This document shows, piece by piece, positions 59,684 to 64,000 of a stretch of 64,000 nucleotides of DNA. Below the pieces are notes generated by a model. That model worked only from the letters and a program-made list of their open reading frames with translations. It was not told where the DNA came from and did not search any database. The DNA is from Cyrtodaria siliqua (taxonomy: Eukaryota; Mollusca; Bivalvia; Adapedonta; Hiatellidae), in NCBI GenBank assembly GCA_037043455.1, contig JAWPHD010004493.1, positions 1-64,000 on the forward strand, given 5' to 3'. A program made the translations under genes and the position numbers. Numbering within the stretch: the first letter of the stretch is position 1; each line of letters begins with the position of its first letter.

Positions 59684-59930
59684 TTACTTCTTTGGCCAGA
59701 ATTGCTGAATTGTTAATAGACCAAATAAAGTAATCCCAGAGTTTTCATAAGTTTTAGCACAATATTGTTTAACGTGATCTTTAACGGCAGTAAGACAAGA
59801 AGTTAAACGTTTGGAGATGTTTGTGGTGGTACAGGCACTATCATTCGAAATAAAGCCGCCTTTATACGTGTTTTTACGTAATTTAGGAATCCAGTACAAA
59901 TGAGTTCGGTGGTTTGGATCGTTTTCGACT
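59684..59930 (-). mobile_element. N-terminal fragment of the YLDD-type reverse transcriptase
   Basis: Minus-strand frame MYWIPKLRKNTYKGGFI, TTTNISKRLTSCLTAVKDHV, KTYENSG. This looks like the fingers region of the same RT type whose catalytic and C-terminal parts occur at 9195-10200 and 18691-19097. It is an isolated piece; the adjoining sequence does not continue the RT. Confidence 0.6.
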
Positions 59931-60892
59931 CAGGTTATGGTTACATGGAGTCGAAACATGGTGAAGCTACGAATAATAATTGTAAAAGACACGGTCAGTA
60001 GCAACATCTTGGACCCTACCTTATCCAAAGGTATTGCACATTTCATAGGCTATGTTAAGTTGGGATCTCTCGGACCCCAAGATTCATTTGAGTCTAAACT
60101 ACATAATCATTATCTAGATAATTATAATATGAATACCATGGCAGAATTTGGTTGAGCTAGGACACGTAATTAAACAAATATTGACGTATACGACAGCTGG
60201 CACGTAACCAAAACCTTGATATGCTTTTATTGCTCTGTTACGGGATATCACGATTTCGGTTGCATAATAGCCCAAAATTTATAGAATGTAACATTACTTA
60301 TGCAAGCCTCCAGCTAATACTTTAGTAAATAACATTTGGTTGAGCGGGGTCAAAACAAATAAATACACCTAAAAATACAGCGTATATGCTAAATTCGATG
60401 TGAAACGGGACATTGTACACTTTACTGGCTACCATCATGTTGGTTTAAAGGGAGCAGGAACTATATGAACCAAAATTCCTGTTGCAGTCCTTTAGATAAT
60501 ACTATAAGTAATACACGCCAACATGTGATAGAGGTAGGAGAAGAAATGTAAAGGATATATACTTTTATACATAGCTTAGGCGTTCAACACGAAGTGGAGT
60601 GGGAAGCCGTGCCAGAGTGACTGCATCAGCTCTGTTATTATTCGAATAGTCGAGCTAAAGAAAAGTAATAAGAAATGTAAACTAATTTGCAAAGTATACT
60701 AATTTATAAATTAAATGTAGTCTTACCTGATGGGTATAACAGTTGGATATGTCAAGGACGTTGGTAGAAAAGGTTTTCTGACATACAATTCTTTGAAATT
60801 ACCTGCAAAAGATGAATGCCACATATTTCAGGTGTTTATATATGCCTTATAGGCCGGTTCGGTCATGTTATTGGTTCGACTGGCCGTTCGAC
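59931..60892. other. No gene seen
   Basis: A 72-codon + frame at 59937-60155 has no recognisable motif. The rest is AT-rich without repeats that I can name. Confidence 0.45.
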
Positions 60893-61081
60893 TGAATGAA
60901 TTAATGAAAAACGCTGTTTACGGCACGTTGACACATAAATAGGTCATATTGTGCGTAAAAACTGATGAAAGATGAAGAAATGAAGTAGTAATTAAAAATA
61001 TAATGTAAGTGTATACAGATAAAACTGTTTACAAATAAGGGATGATATGGTGGTAATATAAATTATGTATATATATGTAAA
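60893..61081 (-). mobile_element. Solo LINE 3' UTR, first part (interrupted)
   Basis: Reverse complement of the RNase H LINE 3' UTR (GACACATAAATAGGTCATAT, AAATAAGGGATGATATGG), starting with GAATGAATT tail sequence. It stops at TATATGTAAA and its next bases appear only at 62013. Confidence 0.82.
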
Positions 61082-61527
61082 AATGAGTATGAAAGTCGAA
61101 CAGGAAATGCAGATTTCACAGAACACAGTAAACCCCGAAACACGCAAAAGGACAAACATGAATGGCAATGTTAACAAAAGATAAAGACATATGACGTCAC
61201 AAACACAAAAAGGCTTTTCTTGACAATAGGACTACGGCCTTGGAACGGTCAGAGGAAAAAATGGCCGCTGGGTGTTTAAACCAGATTCTAGGGTGCACCA
61301 AACCTCACACTTACCCTATTGTCATCCCAATAAAACGGGACAGTGTAAATAAAGAAATCCCCGCCATGAACTATTCTCTAACCAAAAAGGCATCATTAAT
61401 AGCAATATAAGTAAAACACAAAGATGCTCGTGTATAAAATAGCCTAGAAAGCCACAAAGAAAAGGTACTCAGTAACTTGGCAGAAGCCAGAGCAACAAGA
61501 GAGTAAACCATTTAGGGCACGACAAAA
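61082..61527 (-). mobile_element. RT-element 3' UTR copy nested in the LINE 3' UTR (1 of 2)
   Basis: Starts GAAAGTCGAACAGGAAATGC and runs to AACCATTTAGGGCACGAC. Belongs to the subfamily with CACAGAACACAGTAAACC. Confidence 0.8.
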
Positions 61528-62012
61528 GAAATATAAAAAGATCGGACAGGGAAAGTAGCATTCAAGGAGGACAGCCAACCACAAAACACAGAAACAAACA
61601 TGGAAACAGACAAACAAGAAGGAAAAAGTAATAATAAAAGTAAACGTCATCACAAACACAAAAGGGTTGACAATAGGGCTACCGCCTAGGAACTGTCAGT
61701 GGCAAAGTAGGCCACTGGGGGTTTAAGCCGGTTCTAGGGTGCACCAAACCTCACACTTACCCTACTGTCATCCCATTAAAACAGGATAGTGTAAATAAAG
61801 AAATCCCCGCCATGATCTAATCTCTAACCAACAAGGCAGCATCAATAGGCAATATAAGTAAAACACAAATATGCTCGTGTAAATATAATACAAAAGAACA
61901 ATAGCCTAGAAAGCCACAATGAAGGTACTCAATGACTTGGCAGAAGCAATTGTAAACAAACATCAAACGTTACCGTCCTTTTGGGCTTTAGTTAAACGTC
62001 ATTAAAGAATCA
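61528..62012 (-). mobile_element. RT-element 3' UTR copy nested in the LINE 3' UTR (2 of 2)
   Basis: Starts AAAGAAATATAAAAAGATCG, of the other 3' UTR subfamily, and ends near GGGCTTTAGTTAAACGTC, which corresponds to the end of the RT coding part. Head-to-tail with the previous copy, though the two are of different subfamilies. Confidence 0.8.
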
Positions 62013-62036
62013 TAAATCAACAAATGCCCGTCAAGC
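62013..62036 (-). mobile_element. Solo LINE 3' UTR, second part after the nested insertion
   Basis: TAAATCAACAAATGCCCGTC continues the LINE 3' UTR exactly where the 60893-61081 piece broke off. TAAA occurs at both edges. Confidence 0.7.
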
Positions 62037-63714
62037 CGTCCGACTGGCCATACTAATAATTTATGATAAAAATCACTGACAAAGAGCATACAATCGGACT
62101 TTTGCTTGATTGTAAATCTTTGAATGTAGTTACATTGGCGCGTGAAGAAAATTTGAAAGTTTTGATTGTTATAGATTCCTGAAAAAATCGCAAATGTAAA
62201 TAGAATTGTAATATAACGAAACAAAAACAGGTTAACATATATTTGACCAGCGACTTTCTTCATTTAACATTTTATCGTTTATGGCCATTTTAAACAAAGA
62301 AATTTAAACGCAATGTGAAATGAGAAATTTGGTAATCACCGAACACGATAAATACAAAATATATTGAGACTGTTCATGGACGGTAGTGAAAAAAGCAAGC
62401 TACCGTTCATGCCCTCTAGACCCGGGTTGAGCATAACTCAATATTTAAAATGTCAACGGTAGGGATATTTGAGCCGTCCCAAAGATGATATTTTCATACC
62501 ATTCCATGGCCAACGGCATTATGATAAAACGCTCGCTTTTGTCCGTTGTATGTTCAGGTTGAACCCATTTTTTTAATTTTGTTATTTTACTTAATCAATA
62601 TTAAATCCTTATTACATGAGTATATTTGAATTGTTTTATATGTAAGGACGTTTATGACTGTCATTGCTACATTTCCTGTTCCACTTTTATATTTTTTCTT
62701 TTTTCGTAACATTAAAGTGAATATTTGCGTTTAAAACGTATTCCGTATTCACCGGTTCAGTCCAACGTATAACAACGTGATTTTAGTTGTATGAATTGTT
62801 ACTTCCTATTTAGAAAGTATTTAATAAATACAGAATACAATGTAATATCCTCTATGGTCGTTGAAGGTACAAACTGACCTTAGTCGAACTGTTAAATTAT
62901 TTTAAAGGCAGAATATGCTGATTAATACATAAACTGAAACAGTTGACGAAGCACTCGGAAGCGTTACAACTTATTGAATTACGCTAACAAATAAACTGGA
63001 TAAAATTAAACTGTTCACACTATGCCGATTAAATATTCGTGTACTAATTACGATGTATCTCCTACATGCTTCGCCGACGCTAAGCACAACACAGGAAGTG
63101 TGCAGATCCAAATGGTTTATTGATGTCATAGGTAGTGAAGTCATTGTCTCTATGAAAGCTAACAGATTGAAGTTAACGAGTATTTTAATTGTTATATAAT
63201 ATTAAGACAATATTTTATAAATACAGAACTTAAAATGTACTTACCTATATTGGCGCTTGACAGATTGACGGTATTTGAATGTTTATATTTATATAGGAAC
63301 TGGATACCAGGTGCGGCAGCTTCATTATTAATAACTGATGCTATCATAGAAATTAATTGTGTATTATTAGCATATCAATACAATAATAAGAATAAGAATA
63401 TAATAATAATAATATTATTATTCATTTAAAGTCAGCATGATACGTGTAACAATTAACACAACCGGCCGATTGGTAGCCGTACCATCGCACATACTTTCCA
63501 GTCCAGGATTCGAACTCGATTCGCATTAGAAAGAAGCGGGTCCGTTATGCACTGAGCTAACCGGACAGCTAACTAATGGCATACAATATATCTTGAAAAG
63601 TGGATCCCTTGGAAGCAACAAACACAAAAAGAATGAAAGTATCAGAGTCGGTTTTATTGACCAGTTCTTGAGAGGAAACATCTTAATTAATGGTTAGTTA
63701 ATCAATATATTGTA
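62037..63714. other. No gene; hairpin-type dispersed repeats
   Basis: A copy of the GACACGATAAATAC/CGGTAGTGA repeat lies at 62335-62460 and a relative (GGATCCCTTGGAAGCAACAA) at 63600-63690. A scrap of the RT-element 3' end is at 62645-62700. The open frame at 63235-63429 has no recognisable motif. Confidence 0.5.
63501..63566 (-). repeat. tRNA-like sequence, probable SINE head or tRNA pseudogene
   Basis: On the minus strand GTCCGGTTAGCTCAGTG begins a tRNA-like fold; GTCCGG can pair with CTGGAC, and GAGTTCGAATC is a B box. At about 66 nt it is short, and the D and anticodon stems pair poorly. A working tRNA gene is unlikely. Confidence 0.4.
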
Positions 63715-63865
63715 TGTTTGTGTTTGTGACGTCATATGCCTTTATTACTATATTATATACTTTATACTATTGCCATTCTTGTTTGTCTTTTTGCGTGTTT
63801 TGCGGTTTACTGTGTTCTGTGAAAACTGCATTTCCTGTTCGATTTTTATACCTACTTGTATTCAT
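63715..63865 (+). mobile_element. 3' UTR fragment of the RT element
   Basis: TTTGTGACGTCATATGCC, CTTTTTGCGTGTTTTGCGG and GTGAAAACTGCATTTCCTG are in the same order as at 58810-58930. Only the distal part is present. Confidence 0.7.
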
Positions 63866-64000
63866 TAACGGTTGAAACACATGCGGTTATGAGCAAGACG
63901 CTCAAATGAAGTGCTCACCTTAATCAACAGTGCTTACAATGGTTTCTAATCATATATGTTTACAATAACATATACTTGTATCGTTTCTCTGGATGTGGAC

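Noticed and set aside
63501..63566. Functional tRNA gene
   Set aside because: Too short, with poor D and anticodon stems; kept only as a tRNA-like repeat.

Overview
This is an AT-rich animal genomic window, not a microbial one. It holds short phase-matched exons with GT..AG introns, extracellular CCP and EGF-like modules, an I/Nimb-type LINE with RNase H, tRNA-derived SINEs, TIR elements and several kilobases of satellite DNA. The domain combinations and the look of the repeats suggest a lophotrochozoan, most likely a bivalve mollusc. That assignment is inference; no species is claimed.

Two spliced genes on the + strand are well supported. Gene A (about 799-6292) encodes a small CCP/sushi protein followed by a beta-rich module with WTFY, LQVWRP and CRIYSI signatures. 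Gene B (19906-28802) is a Draper/CED-1/MEGF10-like receptor. It has a signal-peptide exon, one long exon of about eight atypical EGF repeats, a transmembrane exon and four cytoplasmic exons. Its junctions all keep frame, giving 615 residues plus a missing N-terminus. The tail is full of tyrosine motifs, carries a 23-residue unit repeated three times, and ends in a canonical ITAM spacing (YxxI-x6-YxxL). Two further gene fragments are only candidates: a possible terminal exon at 561-705 with another perfect ITAM spacing, and a possible signal-peptide first exon at 50757-50853. If real, this is a cluster of surface-receptor genes of the phagocytosis or immune type.

The rest is mostly repeats. 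(1) Three broken copies of one RNase H-bearing LINE lie at 2069-4645, 34145-38336 and 41598-43617, with solo 3' UTR pieces elsewhere. (2) A second reverse-transcriptase element (YLDD box, tentatively Penelope-like) explains most of the short dispersed repeats, because these are its 3' UTR. Copies are on both strands, often in pairs. (3) There are SINEs, hairpin MITEs, a hAT-like and a piggyBac-like non-autonomous element. (4) Tandem arrays: a 34-bp unit at about 43.83-50.66 kb (about 200 copies), a 27/35-bp mixture at 52.39-57.52 kb, a 28-bp unit at 57.72-58.47 kb born inside a transposon 3' UTR, a 26-bp unit at 18.26-18.53 kb and a 33-bp unit near 40.8-41.1 kb.

Layout: 0-6.3 kb candidate ITAM tail and gene A with LINE/SINE-filled introns; 6.3-19.8 kb transposon debris; 19.9-28.8 kb gene B; 28.8-34.1 kb intergenic with MITEs; 34.1-43.6 kb LINE copies, a MITE and a SINE in a minisatellite; 43.8-58.5 kb satellites, with the candidate first exon between the two largest; 58.5-64 kb transposon debris. 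No rRNA, CRISPR array or convincing functional tRNA gene was seen.
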